Shown piece by piece: positions 20,462 to 30,653 of a DNA stretch of 39,396 nucleotides. The notes beneath the pieces are model-generated. The model ran no database searches and was not told the origin of the DNA. It saw only the letters and a list, made by a program, of their open reading frames with translations. The stretch is from positions 1 to 39,396 of the forward strand of contig JANXRN010000166.1 in assembly GCA_025352995.1 (NCBI GenBank), written 5' to 3'. Numbering within the stretch: the first letter of the stretch is position 1; every line of letters starts with the position of its first letter. This DNA comes from Acetobacteraceae bacterium. GTDB taxonomy: Bacteria; Pseudomonadota; Alphaproteobacteria; Acetobacterales; Acetobacteraceae. A program made the position numbers and the translations under genes.

Positions 20462-20731
20462 ATGTCGAAAGCATTTATCGCCAAGGCCATCCAGGAATCG
20501 ACCGGCCTGACCGGAACCGCATCGAACCGCTGCGCGGGTGAACTGATGGGCGCCATCGTCAAGGAAATGAAGAAGGCGGGCAAGTTCACCCTGCCGAGCT
20601 TCGGGACCTTCACGGTGCGCAAGACCAAGGCGCGCAAGGGCTTGAACCCGCGCACCGGCGAATCCATCAAGGTCAAGGCTGGCAAAACCGTGCGCTTCAA
20701 AGCGTCCCCCACGCTGAAGAAATCGGTTTAG
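20462..20731 (+). CDS. HU family DNA-binding protein
   Basis: LPSFGTFTVRKTKARKGLNPRTGESIKVKAGKTVRFKASPTLK. Confidence 0.95.
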   Translation: MSKAFIAKAIQESTGLTGTASNRCAGELMGAIVKEMKKAGKFTLPSFGTFTVRKTKARKGLNPRTGESIKVKAGKTVRFKASPTLKKSV

Positions 20732-20743
20732 CGTTGCTCGATC

Positions 20744-20766
20744 GGGTCGGGCAGCGCGCCCGACCC
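20744..20766. terminator. hairpin between convergent HU and flavin reductase genes
   Basis: gggtcgggc agcgc gcccgaccc perfect 9-bp stem. Confidence 0.6.
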
Positions 20767-20768
20767 TG

Positions 20769-21380
20769 TCAGGCCGTTGGCCGCAGCATTTCAAACTTGC
20801 TGACCACTTCAGTGTAGTCCCCTCGATAACCCATGCGGGCGATCGGACGGGCGGCAACCGTATCGAAAATCCCGTCGACCAGATATGTGTCATCGATATG
20901 GACGCCGACCACTTCCCCCAGCACCAGCCAGGTATCGAGCAATCCGCCGCCGTGGCCTTGCAGTTGGATGATCTGGGTAACCTTGCATTCCAGCGCCGAA
21001 ATGGCCCGTGCGATGCGCGGCGGGCGAACAAGTGTTGACGGCGCCGCATCCAGCCCCGCCAGCTTCATTTCATCCACCCCATGGGCGACCGGGGCCGCGG
21101 TGATGTTCATTTCGCGGGCGAGGCTGGCGCTGACGAAGTTCGCAACGAACTCCCCGGTCGCTTCGGCATTTTTGAAACTGTCTTTGCGACCTTCATTGGA
21201 AAACCCGATCACCGGCGGGAAGGACGCGAAGCCGTTGAAGAAGCTGTAGGGCGCAAGATTAACCTGGCCCTCGGCATCAACGCTCGATATCCAGCCGATC
21301 GGGCGCGGCGCGATGATGGCCTTGAACGGGTCATGCGGCAGGCCATGACCCCGGCGCGGCTGGTAGAAATAATCGCTCAT
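20769..21380 (-). CDS. flavin reductase family protein (FMN-binding split barrel)
   Basis: FKAIIAPRPIGWISSVDAEGQVNLAPYSFFNGFASFPPVIGFS. Confidence 0.9.
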   Translation of the reverse strand: MSDYFYQPRRGHGLPHDPFKAIIAPRPIGWISSVDAEGQVNLAPYSFFNGFASFPPVIGFSNEGRKDSFKNAEATGEFVANFVSASLAREMNITAAPVAHGVDEMKLAGLDAAPSTLVRPPRIARAISALECKVTQIIQLQGHGGGLLDTWLVLGEVVGVHIDDTYLVDGIFDTVAARPIARMGYRGDYTEVVSKFEMLRPTA

Positions 21381-21955
21381 TTTCGCTCCTCTAACGCCGG
21401 TTCGCCCAGCGACAACATCAACCGATTAGCCCAGTTAAAAAACGCCGCGCCATGGATGGCATCCGCGATTGCCAGATCATCCAGCCCGACCGCACGCAAC
21501 GCCGCGATATTGGCAACCCCGAACCCGGTCGGGGTTTCGCTCAACGCGACCGAGGCTGCCACGATCGCATTCCAGCGCGGATCGAGATCGACATCCACGC
21601 CGTCCGCCAGCAGCCGATCGACGTCCGCGCCGCGCTTGGAGAAATGGCTGGCGAAGCGGGCATGGACCGACGCGCAATAGATGCAGCCATTCAGCCGGGA
21701 GGTGGCGGCGGCCGCCAGTTCACGTTCCGCCCGCGGCAGGCCGGCGGTTGGGTTGTAGAAAATGTCCTTATCGGTGCGGGTGCGGGCGCCGAGAATATCC
21801 GGATCGCGCGCCAGGAGCATGAAATAAGCCGATTTGGCCCGCGCCGGATCGACCAGGCCGTCCCAGTGGCGTGGGGTGAGTTCATCGGCCGGCAATGGCG
21901 GAAGCCATGGCAGCCAGTCGAGTTGGGCTTGGGTGAATTTGGTCGGTTGCGGCAT
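21377..21955 (-). CDS. alkylhydroperoxidase domain protein (Avi_7169-like)
   Basis: SRLNGCIYCASVHARF CxxC; AELTPRHWDGLVDPARAKSAYFMLLARDPDIL region. Confidence 0.85.
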   Translation of the reverse strand: MPQPTKFTQAQLDWLPWLPPLPADELTPRHWDGLVDPARAKSAYFMLLARDPDILGARTRTDKDIFYNPTAGLPRAERELAAAATSRLNGCIYCASVHARFASHFSKRGADVDRLLADGVDVDLDPRWNAIVAASVALSETPTGFGVANIAALRAVGLDDLAIADAIHGAAFFNWANRLMLSLGEPALEERK

Positions 21956-21956
21956 T

Positions 21957-22532
21957 TCAGGAAGCCTCGGCAAGGGCGCGTAGCCCAACGATAACGCGTA
22001 TCTGGAAACTCAGGAACGCCACCAGTTGCGACAGCGTGACGATGCCGGTGGCGGTCCAGCCGGCGGCTTCAAGCTGGCGCAGGGCTTCGGGCGCGGCATC
22101 GCGCGGGTGGAACACCAGCATATGCGCGTGGGCGAGCGCGGCTTGCAGGCGGGGCCCAATTGCGGTGATGGCGGTGTAGGCCGGGCCGTCCTTGTCCTCG
22201 GCGCTCAAGGGGCCTTCAGGATAGCTGCCATAGGGGCCGGCCGTGGCGCCGCGGGCGATTTCAGCCTCAATCATTGGCTGCAAATCCGGCGGCGCGGACA
22301 GGCCTGCGGCGTAGAAGGCCTGGATGGCGGGCTGGCGATGCAGGCCGGCGACGAATACGGCAACGGCGTAACGTTCCGTCAAGCTCATATCAACCGGATC
22401 AGTAGGGTGAAACAGCGCCAGATAGCTCGTCTGGGCGTTGTCGCGGGCCTGAACCCGCTGGGCACGCAGCCCGTCGAGGTGCGAACCTTGGGTAATGCCG
22501 ACGAGATGGTCGATGACATCCTTGTGGCTCAC
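21957..22532 (-). CDS. CMD domain protein (Avi_7170-like)
   Basis: DVIDHLVGITQGSHLDGLRAQRVQARDNAQTSYLALFHP; LTERYAVAVFVAGLH. Confidence 0.82.
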   Translation of the reverse strand: MSHKDVIDHLVGITQGSHLDGLRAQRVQARDNAQTSYLALFHPTDPVDMSLTERYAVAVFVAGLHRQPAIQAFYAAGLSAPPDLQPMIEAEIARGATAGPYGSYPEGPLSAEDKDGPAYTAITAIGPRLQAALAHAHMLVFHPRDAAPEALRQLEAAGWTATGIVTLSQLVAFLSFQIRVIVGLRALAEAS

Positions 22533-23554
22533 AATGCAGTCTCCAACTGGCGAACCGGGGCACGCTGCCAGCCGAGCGCCGGCGCGACCTGGGTCGCGAT
22601 GAGGTCGAGCGAGCGCAAGATCAGCTCGTGCGGCGGGTCGATCGAATGGACCTGGAAGACCAGATCGGTGACCCGGTTGAGGATGGGGTCACGGCGCAAG
22701 GCGTCCAGAACTTCCTCCACGGTGCCGATATAGCTGTCGGTGGAGGCGATCAGTTCATCGAGGGTTTCGCCCGGCACCGCGCGTCCGAGGCCGCGCAGCC
22801 GGGCTTCGTGCCGACGCAGGCCGAGATCGGCGTAGCGCCGCGCTTCGTCACGGTTATCGGCGACGAACAAAGTGCGCGATCCGGTGATGCGTGGGGTACG
22901 ACCGACAGGCAGTGCGGCGAGATAGGCGTCGATGATGGGTTCCTGCATTTCCGACAAGGTCGCCTTGGGGGCGCTGGCTGGCCTGGGCTGGGTGCGCGAC
23001 AGCATCAGGCCGTCACCATCCAGCCCCGCCCGCCGCCCGCCTTCGACCGAAAACGTGGCCTGCCACATGCGATCGAGAATTTGCGAGCCGGCCGGATAAA
23101 GCCTGGCATCGCCACCCAGGCTGTCGCCGCGCAAGGCTGTCCGCATTGCCTGCATATTCGCGACATAAACCAAGGTGCGATCGGCAATGACCTGCCCGAA
23201 CGGTGGGAAAGCCTGCGGATTGCCGCCCGAGCCGACGCCGAGTTCCAACCGGCCATCCGACAGCAGATCGAACACCGCCGCGTCCTCGGCCACCCGCAAT
23301 GGGTTTTCGAGCGCCAGCGTCACGATGCCGGTGCCGAGCCGGATGGTGGTAGTATGGGCGGCGATATGGGCAAGCAGCACGAAAGGCGATGGCAGCCCGC
23401 CTTCATCTTCGAAAAAATGATGCTGCGCGACCCAGGCGCTGTCAAAGCCAAGCCGCTCGGCCGTGGTGATTTGCTCGGTTGCCAGCCGGTAGCGGCTGGC
23501 CGCATCGGTCAGATCGAGCAGGCGGGAGAAAAAGCCGAGGCGTTTTGCGGTCAT
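22529..23554 (-). CDS. FMN-dependent luciferase-like monooxygenase (KPN_01858-like)
   Basis: AERLGFDSAWVAQHHFFEDEGGLPSPFVLLAHIAAHTTTIRLGTGIVTLALENPLRVAEDAAVFDLLSDGRLELGVGSG. Confidence 0.88.
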   Translation of the reverse strand: MTAKRLGFFSRLLDLTDAASRYRLATEQITTAERLGFDSAWVAQHHFFEDEGGLPSPFVLLAHIAAHTTTIRLGTGIVTLALENPLRVAEDAAVFDLLSDGRLELGVGSGGNPQAFPPFGQVIADRTLVYVANMQAMRTALRGDSLGGDARLYPAGSQILDRMWQATFSVEGGRRAGLDGDGLMLSRTQPRPASAPKATLSEMQEPIIDAYLAALPVGRTPRITGSRTLFVADNRDEARRYADLGLRRHEARLRGLGRAVPGETLDELIASTDSYIGTVEEVLDALRRDPILNRVTDLVFQVHSIDPPHELILRSLDLIATQVAPALGWQRAPVRQLETAL

Positions 23555-23566
23555 CGATGGGTGATC

Positions 23567-23632
23567 TCACCAAGTGTCGACGAAAGGGTACCTCTTACCG
23601 GGGCGGGGCGCCACTGGCGGTACCCGCTTCAA
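23567..23632 (-). pseudogene. relic of the 3-prime end of a carboxyltransferase / acyl-CoA carboxylase gene
   Basis: Encodes LKRVPPVAPRPGKRYPFVDTW*; intact carboxylase at 24484 ends LKRVPKPAARAGKKYPFVDTW*. 16 of 21 residues identical by hand alignment. Confidence 0.8.
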
Positions 23633-23787
23633 GCAGCAGACGATCGCCCGATAGTTCGTGCCGATGAAATCCCGCGCCAAGGCCGGAGCTTGCGCCGTTG
23701 GCCATGGTCGTCAGGGTCATCGGTGATCCCTCGCTGTCGTCGGCACCGTTATTCGATATCGCTTTCCGTGCCGCAACCTTGTATCAG

Positions 23788-23805
23788 TGACCAACTGGAT
23801 GGTCA
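23788..23805. promoter_or_regulatory. candidate vapBC operator: inverted repeat TGACCA-N6-TGGTCA
   Basis: tgaccaactggatggtca directly before GGAGG RBS (23806-23810) and GTG start (23816). Confidence 0.45.
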
Positions 23806-23815
23806 GGAGGTTGCC

Positions 23816-24058
23816 GTGAACGATGTATCACTGGCCGACGCGAAGGCAAGGCTGAGCGATTTGGTGGAGCGCAGCGTGCAAGGCGAAGCCGTGCGGATCA
23901 CCCGGCGCGGCAAACCAGTGGCGGAAATCCGGCCGCTGGATCGGCAACCGGCGCCGATCAACCTTGCCGCCCTGCGCGCGCTGACCGACGCTATGCCGCG
24001 CCAGCCCGAGGCCGCCGGCGATTGGCTACGCAAGGAACGCGACGCCGCGCGCTATTGA
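23816..24058 (+). CDS. type II antitoxin, Phd/YefM (VapB) family
   Basis: VNDVSLADAKARLSDLVERSVQGEAVRITRRGKPVAEIRPLD; GTG start with GGAGG RBS. Confidence 0.9.
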   Translation: MNDVSLADAKARLSDLVERSVQGEAVRITRRGKPVAEIRPLDRQPAPINLAALRALTDAMPRQPEAAGDWLRKERDAARY

Positions 24059-24480
24059 TGCTCTATCTCGATACGTCGCTGCTGATCAGCGCACTGACCA
24101 ACGAAGCCGATACGAACAAGCACCAGGACTGGCTCGGAGCGCAGGACCCTCGGGAACTGGCGGTCAGCGATTGGGTGGTGACGGAATTCTCCTCGGCGCT
24201 TGCGATCAAATTCCGCACCGGCCAGTTGGGTGCCGCGCATCGGGCAAGCGTGCTTGCCGCCTTCACCCGCCTGGTCAGCGACACGTTCCAGCTTCTGCCG
24301 GTTGGGCGTGACGCGTTCCGCACTGCGGCCCGGCTGGTCGATCTGCCGACCATGACGCTACGCGGAAGCGATGCGCTGCATCTGGCGATATGCCTCGCGC
24401 ACGGGGCGACGCTTGCGACCCTCGACCGTCGCCTGGCAGACAGTGCGCCGCTGGTGGGCGTTGGCGTGGCGCGGATTTGA
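24058..24480 (+). CDS. VapC-type PIN-domain toxin
   Basis: MLYLDTSLLISALTNE; VVTEFSSALAIKFR; LRGSDALHLAICLAHGATLATLDRRLA; 1-nt overlap with antitoxin. Confidence 0.92.
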   Translation: MLYLDTSLLISALTNEADTNKHQDWLGAQDPRELAVSDWVVTEFSSALAIKFRTGQLGAAHRASVLAAFTRLVSDTFQLLPVGRDAFRTAARLVDLPTMTLRGSDALHLAICLAHGATLATLDRRLADSAPLVGVGVARI

Positions 24481-24483
24481 TCC

Positions 24484-27400
24484 TCACCACGTATCGACAA
24501 ACGGGTATTTCTTCCCCGCCCGCGCTGCCGGCTTGGGCACCCGCTTTAGGCCGCGCGCGATCCAGCCACGGGTGGCGGCGGGGTCGATCACGTCGTCGAG
24601 GCCACCGCCAGTGACCGCGTTGACCGCGCGCGCGCTTTCATAGGCGCTGCCGACCCTTCGATCGAATTCGGCGCGGCGGACTTCGGGATCGGGGATGGCG
24701 GCGAGTTCGTGGCGGTAGCCGAGTTTGACCGATCCTTCGATGTTCATCCCGGCAAATTCGGCGGTTGGCCACGCAACGGTGAAGAAGCCGATCAGGGTGC
24801 TGGCGCCGCACATCGCCTGCCCGCCCAACCCATAGGCTTTGCGGGCGATGACGCAGAACAGCGGCACGGTGAGGTTAGCGCCAACATTGAACAGGCGGAC
24901 GCAATGGCGCACCAGCGCAGTGCGTTCGGCGTCCGGCCCGACCATGATGCCGGGGCAGTCCATCAGGCTCAGCACTGGGATATCGAACGCGTCACATAAT
25001 TGCAGGAAGCGCGCGCCCTTGTCGGCGCCGTCCGAATCAATCGCGCCGGCCAGATGATGCGGGTTGTTGGCGATCACCCCCATCGGCTTGCCTTCGATGC
25101 GGATGAAGGCTGTGATGATGCCGATGCCGAATTTCTCGCGAATTTCGAGCACCGAATCCTTATCCGCCAAGGTGTGGAGGATTTCCCGCATATCGTAGAG
25201 CCGCAAACGGTTTTCCGGCACCGCGTGGCGCAGGGTGCGCTGGTCGTGGGCTTCCCATTTATCGGTCGCGCCCTGGAAGTAGGACAGATATTTCTTCGCC
25301 GCCTGCACGGCTGCGGCTTCATCCTTGACCAGGATATCGACGACGCCATTTGGCACCTGGAACGACATCGGGCCGACTTCTTCCGGCGTGTAAATGCCAA
25401 GCCCGCCGCCTTCAATCATCGCCGGGCCGCCCATGGCGAGCGTGGTGCCCTCGGTCGCGATAATTACGTCACAGCAGGCCACCAAAGCGGTGTTGCCGGC
25501 AAAGCAGCGGCCATTGACCACCGCGATCATCGGCACCAGCCCGCTCAACTGCGACAGGCTGGTGAAAGTGTGGGTGTCCATCGCGACGCGCGGGCCGTTA
25601 TTATCGTCGCCGGGCCGGCCGCCGCCGCCTTCGCCGAACAAGATCAGCGGCAGGCGGAAGCGCTGGGCGAGTTCAAACATGCGGTCTTGCTTGTAGTGGT
25701 TGCGCCCGCCCTGGGTGCCGGCCAGAACAGTGTAATCATAATGCACCAGCGCCACGCGCGAGATTTCTTCGCCGAACAGATCGCCGTTGACGGTGCACAT
25801 GCCGGCAACCACGCCATCGGCCGGGGTGGTGCGGCGTAATGTATCGATATCGTAACGCTGATGCTGGCGGGCGACGATCAGCGGCCAATATTCGTCGAAC
25901 GATCCGGGATCGACCAGTTCGGCAATATTCTCCCGCGCCATGCGGTAGCCGCGTTCCTTGCGGCGACGCACCGCCTCCGGGCGGTTTTCATCCAGGGTGA
26001 AAGCGTGGCGGGCGATATTTTCGGCCAGATCGGGACGGATGAAATCAGGGTCAAGCGCTTCGGCGGCCGCGATTGCGCCGCCGGCGACCTCGGCCTGCTC
26101 AACGAAGACGATCGGGTAGCCTTCGCGCACCACATCGCCGGCGGCCATGGTGACGCCGCGGATGATGCCGCTATGCGGGGCGGCGATGACGTGTTCCATC
26201 TTCATCGCTTCGACCACCGCCAATTGCTGGCCGTGGCGCACCTGGTCCCCCACGGCGACGCTGATGGCGATGATGGTGCCCTGGATCGGGCTGGCGACCC
26301 CCGCCGAGCCATCCGGGCCGATCATTTCGGGGGCGGCCTGGGCGGTGGTTGCAGGTTGTTCGGATTTCACCTGGGCGTCATGGGCGAACAGCGCCAGCGG
26401 GTCTCGGCTGGTGACGCGGGCGCCGGCGAAGCCTGCGGCCGGGGCTGCGGCTGGCGGCGGGGCGGCGGCGACAAAACGGTCGCGGCCTTCGGGACTTGCT
26501 GCCAGGTCCTTGAGGTTTTCATCGACCCAGCGCGTATGCACCAGGCCGGCCGCGAAATCCGGATGCGCCAGGATATTTTGCAAAAACGGAATGTTGGTTC
26601 CCACCCCTTCAAGCCGAAATTCACTAAGCGCGCGCGCCGTTTTGCCGATGGCATCGGCGAAGTTTCGCGTAGGAGAGCGGCAGATCACCTTGGCAAGCAG
26701 GCTGTCAAACATGTCGCTGGTTTTGTAGCCGGCATAGCCGAAGCCATCGGTGCGCACGCCGGGGCCGTTCGGGGCTTCATAGACGCTGAGCGTGCCGCCG
26801 GCCGGGCGGAAAGTTCCGTTGGGCCGCAAGGTTTCCATATTGACCCGCGCCTGGATAGCGTAGCCGCGCAGCGCAATCGGCGCATCAAGCCCGAGCGAGG
26901 CCAGGGTTTCACCCTCCGCCAGCCGGATTTGGGTTTGCACCAGATCGACGCCGGTGACTTCCTCGGTGACGGTGTGTTCGACTTGCAGCCGTGCGTTGGC
27001 TTCGATGAACACGAAAGGCTGCACGCCTGCGCGGCCAGACACATCAACCAGGAACTCGAACGTGCCAAGATTTTCGTAGCCGACGCCGCGCGCGAAACGA
27101 ACCGCGGCATCCAGGATCGCGTCGCGAATGCCAGCATCAAGGCCGGGCGCGGGCGCAATTTCGATGACTTTCTGAAAGCGCCGCTGGGCGCTGCATTCGC
27201 GCTCCCCCAGATGGATCACCTGGCCGGTGCGATCGCCGAGCATTTGCACTTCGATATGGCGCGCGCGCGGGATGAACTCCTCGACATAGACATCTTCGCG
27301 GCCGAAGGCGGCGCGGGCTTCGGACTGGCAGCGCTTGAAGGCGTTGTCGATTTCGTCGGCCGCCAGCACCGCGCGGGTGCCGCGCCCGCCGCCGCCGGCG

Positions 27401-27882
27401 ACCGCCTTGATGATCATCGCACCGCCGTCGCCCAGCGTTGCGAAGAAGGCGCGGGCTTCTTCCACGGTGATGGCGTGGTCCAGCCCACGGATCACCGGCA
27501 CGCCGGCGGCAATAGCGGCTTCCCGGGCGCGCGCTTTGTCGCCGAATAAATCGAGATGGTCTGGGCTGGGTCCCACGAACAGCAGCCCGGCATCAGCGCA
27601 GGCGCGGGCGAAATCGGCGCGCTCGGCGAGGAACCCGTAGCCCGGATGGACGCCATCGGCGCCGGTCGCCTGGGCGGCGGCGATGATGCCAGCAATGTCG
27701 AGATAGGAAGCCGCGCCCTTCCCCGTGAGCGCGAAGGCTTCATCGGCGACGCGGACATGCAAGCTCAGCGCATCATCTTCGGAATGCACCGCGACGGTGG
27801 GAATACCGAGATCGGCGGCGGCGCGGGCAATGCGGATGGCGATTTCGCCGCGATTGGCGATCAGCAATTTGGTCAGGCGCAT
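24484..27882 (-). CDS. single-chain acyl-CoA carboxylase: biotin carboxylase - BCCP - carboxyltransferase
   Basis: KLLIANRGEIAIRIARAA; ARLQVEHTVTEEVTGVDLVQ; VVEAMKMEHVIAA biotinyl motif; CT domain YKQDRMFELAQRFRLPLILFGEGGGGRPGD. Confidence 0.93.
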   Translation of the reverse strand: MRLTKLLIANRGEIAIRIARAAADLGIPTVAVHSEDDALSLHVRVADEAFALTGKGAASYLDIAGIIAAAQATGADGVHPGYGFLAERADFARACADAGLLFVGPSPDHLDLFGDKARAREAAIAAGVPVIRGLDHAITVEEARAFFATLGDGGAMIIKAVAGGGGRGTRAVLAADEIDNAFKRCQSEARAAFGREDVYVEEFIPRARHIEVQMLGDRTGQVIHLGERECSAQRRFQKVIEIAPAPGLDAGIRDAILDAAVRFARGVGYENLGTFEFLVDVSGRAGVQPFVFIEANARLQVEHTVTEEVTGVDLVQTQIRLAEGETLASLGLDAPIALRGYAIQARVNMETLRPNGTFRPAGGTLSVYEAPNGPGVRTDGFGYAGYKTSDMFDSLLAKVICRSPTRNFADAIGKTARALSEFRLEGVGTNIPFLQNILAHPDFAAGLVHTRWVDENLKDLAASPEGRDRFVAAAPPPAAAPAAGFAGARVTSRDPLALFAHDAQVKSEQPATTAQAAPEMIGPDGSAGVASPIQGTIIAISVAVGDQVRHGQQLAVVEAMKMEHVIAAPHSGIIRGVTMAAGDVVREGYPIVFVEQAEVAGGAIAAAEALDPDFIRPDLAENIARHAFTLDENRPEAVRRRKERGYRMARENIAELVDPGSFDEYWPLIVARQHQRYDIDTLRRTTPADGVVAGMCTVNGDLFGEEISRVALVHYDYTVLAGTQGGRNHYKQDRMFELAQRFRLPLILFGEGGGGRPGDDNNGPRVAMDTHTFTSLSQLSGLVPMIAVVNGRCFAGNTALVACCDVIIATEGTTLAMGGPAMIEGGGLGIYTPEEVGPMSFQVPNGVVDILVKDEAAAVQAAKKYLSYFQGATDKWEAHDQRTLRHAVPENRLRLYDMREILHTLADKDSVLEIREKFGIGIITAFIRIEGKPMGVIANNPHHLAGAIDSDGADKGARFLQLCDAFDIPVLSLMDCPGIMVGPDAERTALVRHCVRLFNVGANLTVPLFCVIARKAYGLGGQAMCGASTLIGFFTVAWPTAEFAGMNIEGSVKLGYRHELAAIPDPEVRRAEFDRRVGSAYESARAVNAVTGGGLDDVIDPAATRGWIARGLKRVPKPAARAGKKYPFVDTW

Positions 27883-27895
27883 AAGGGTCAGGTTC

Positions 27896-28854
<959 letters not shown>

Positions 28855-28855
<1 letters not shown>

Positions 28856-29814
28856 CAGACCAGCTTCCAGCAGGCGGCGCTGTGGCCGTCGGACAGGGTG
28901 ACAGTCGGCGGCGCCTCGGCACATTTATCCATCCGCTGAGTGCAGCGCGCGGCGAAGCGGCAGCCGCTGGGTGGATCGATCAGGCTCGGCGGCTGGCCAG
29001 CAATGGCCACCAGCCGGGTGCGCTTGGCGCCGAGGCGCGGGATCGCGGCCAGCAGCGCCTTTGTGTACGGGTGCGACGGGGTGCGGTAGATCGCCCGCAC
29101 TGGCCCGGTTTCGATGATCTGGCCGGCATACATCACCGCGATGCGCCGACACAGGCTCGCCGCCACCCCGAGATCATGGGTAATCAGGATAATCCCGGCG
29201 CCGGTGTCGGCCTGGATGGTGCGCAGCAAATTGATGATCTGGACCTGGATGGTAACATCGAGCGCGGTGGTCGGCTCATCAGCGACCAGCAGGCGCGGGG
29301 TGCAGCCGATCGCCATGGCCGCAACGATGCGCTGGCGCTGGCCGCCGGAAAACTGATGCGGGTAATCGCCCAGCCGATCGGCCGGCGATGGCAGGCGCAC
29401 CCGTTGCAACACATCAACCACTGCCGAACGCAGCGCGGCGCCCCGGGCAATGTCGTGGTTGCGCAATGGCGATCCGACCTGATCGCCGATCGAGAACACC
29501 GGGTTCAAGGACGTCATCGGGTCCTGCATGATCATCGCGATCTTGCGGCCCCTGATGTCGCGCGCCAGGGCGCTTTCGGACAAGGTCGTGAGTTCCTGCC
29601 CGTCGAGCTTGATCGACCCACCGACAATCCGGCCGGAGCCTTTCGGCAACAGGCGCAGCAGCGACAGGCCGGTCAGCGTTTTGCCGGAGCCGGACTCACC
29701 CACCAGCCCCAGCGTTTCGCCCTCGGCAACATCGAAGCTGATGCCATCGACAGCACGCAGGACACCACGCTTGAGATGGAGATGGGTTTGCAGATCGCGG
29801 ACCGACAGCAGCAT
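28855..29814 (-). CDS. ABC transporter ATP-binding protein (DppD-like), transporter 2
   Basis: [63 protein letters not shown]. Confidence 0.93.
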
Positions 29815-30653
29815 CAGAGTTGCCTCAATTGCGGGTCAAGCCGATCGCGCAACCAGTCACCGAAAATATTGGACGCGAGGCAAGTCAGCATGATCGCAAT
29901 CCCCGGCATGGTGATCGCCCACCAGGCGTTGGTGATGTATTGCCGTGCGTCGGACAGCATCAGGCCCCAGGAAATATCCGGCTGCTGAATGCCGAGGCCG
30001 AGAAAGGACAAGGATGCTTCGAACAAGATCACTTGCCCGACCTGCAAGGTTGCCAGCACCACCAGCGTGTTGAAAATGTTGGGCAGCAGATGGCGGACGA
30101 AAATCGTCGGGGTGCCGACGCCGGCGACGCGGGCAAAGGCGATGTAGTCGCGGTTCTTGAGCGCCATGATTTCACCGCGGATAATCCGTGCGTACCAGGC
30201 CCAGTAGGTCAACACGATCACCACCACCACCGTCCACAGACCGGGTTCGAGGGCGGCGGCGAGGATGAGTGCAAGGGCGATGGCGGGGACGGATTGCTGG
30301 ATTTCGATCAGCCGCATCAGCAGCGTATCGACCCAGCCGCCGAAATAGCCGGCAATCATGCCGGCAATCGCGCCAATGCCGCCGGAAAACAGGATGGCGT
30401 AAAAGGCAACGATCACCGAAACGCGCGATCCGGCCATGATCCGGCTGAGAATATCGCGGCCAAGATTATCGGCGCCGAGCGGATTGGCGAAATCGCCGCC
30501 TTCCAGCCAGAATGGCGGCTTGAAGGCGCTGCCGAGATCAAGCTCATTCGGGTCGAACGGCAGCAGCCATTCGCCGCCGGCGGCGAAAATGCCTACTGCC
30601 GCCAAAATCGCCAGCGGAATCCATGGCACCCCGCGCCACATGCTAGCGCCCAT
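29814..30653 (-). CDS. ABC transporter permease (DppC-like), transporter 2
   Basis: LGADNLGRDILSRIMAGSRVS; LFEASLSFLGLGIQQPDISWGLML; GDWLRDRLDPQLR. In-frame ATG at 30671 also possible. Confidence 0.9.
   Translation of the reverse strand: MGASMWRGVPWIPLAILAAVGIFAAGGEWLLPFDPNELDLGSAFKPPFWLEGGDFANPLGADNLGRDILSRIMAGSRVSVIVAFYAILFSGGIGAIAGMIAGYFGGWVDTLLMRLIEIQQSVPAIALALILAAALEPGLWTVVVVIVLTYWAWYARIIRGEIMALKNRDYIAFARVAGVGTPTIFVRHLLPNIFNTLVVLATLQVGQVILFEASLSFLGLGIQQPDISWGLMLSDARQYITNAWWAITMPGIAIMLTCLASNIFGDWLRDRLDPQLRQL

Noticed and set aside
23600-23722. Short 41-aa minus-strand ORF MTLTTMANGASSGLGAGFHRHELSGDRLLLEAGTASGAPPR
   Set aside because: Overlaps the carboxylase relic in another frame; no RBS or homology I can support.
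25861-27549. 562-aa plus-strand ORF opposite the carboxylase gene
   Set aside because: Shadow ORF typical of high-GC DNA; composition lacks recognisable domains while the minus strand encodes a clear carboxylase.
28882-29988. 368-aa plus-strand ORF opposite DppD
   Set aside because: Antisense shadow of a clear ABC ATPase; no domain recognised.
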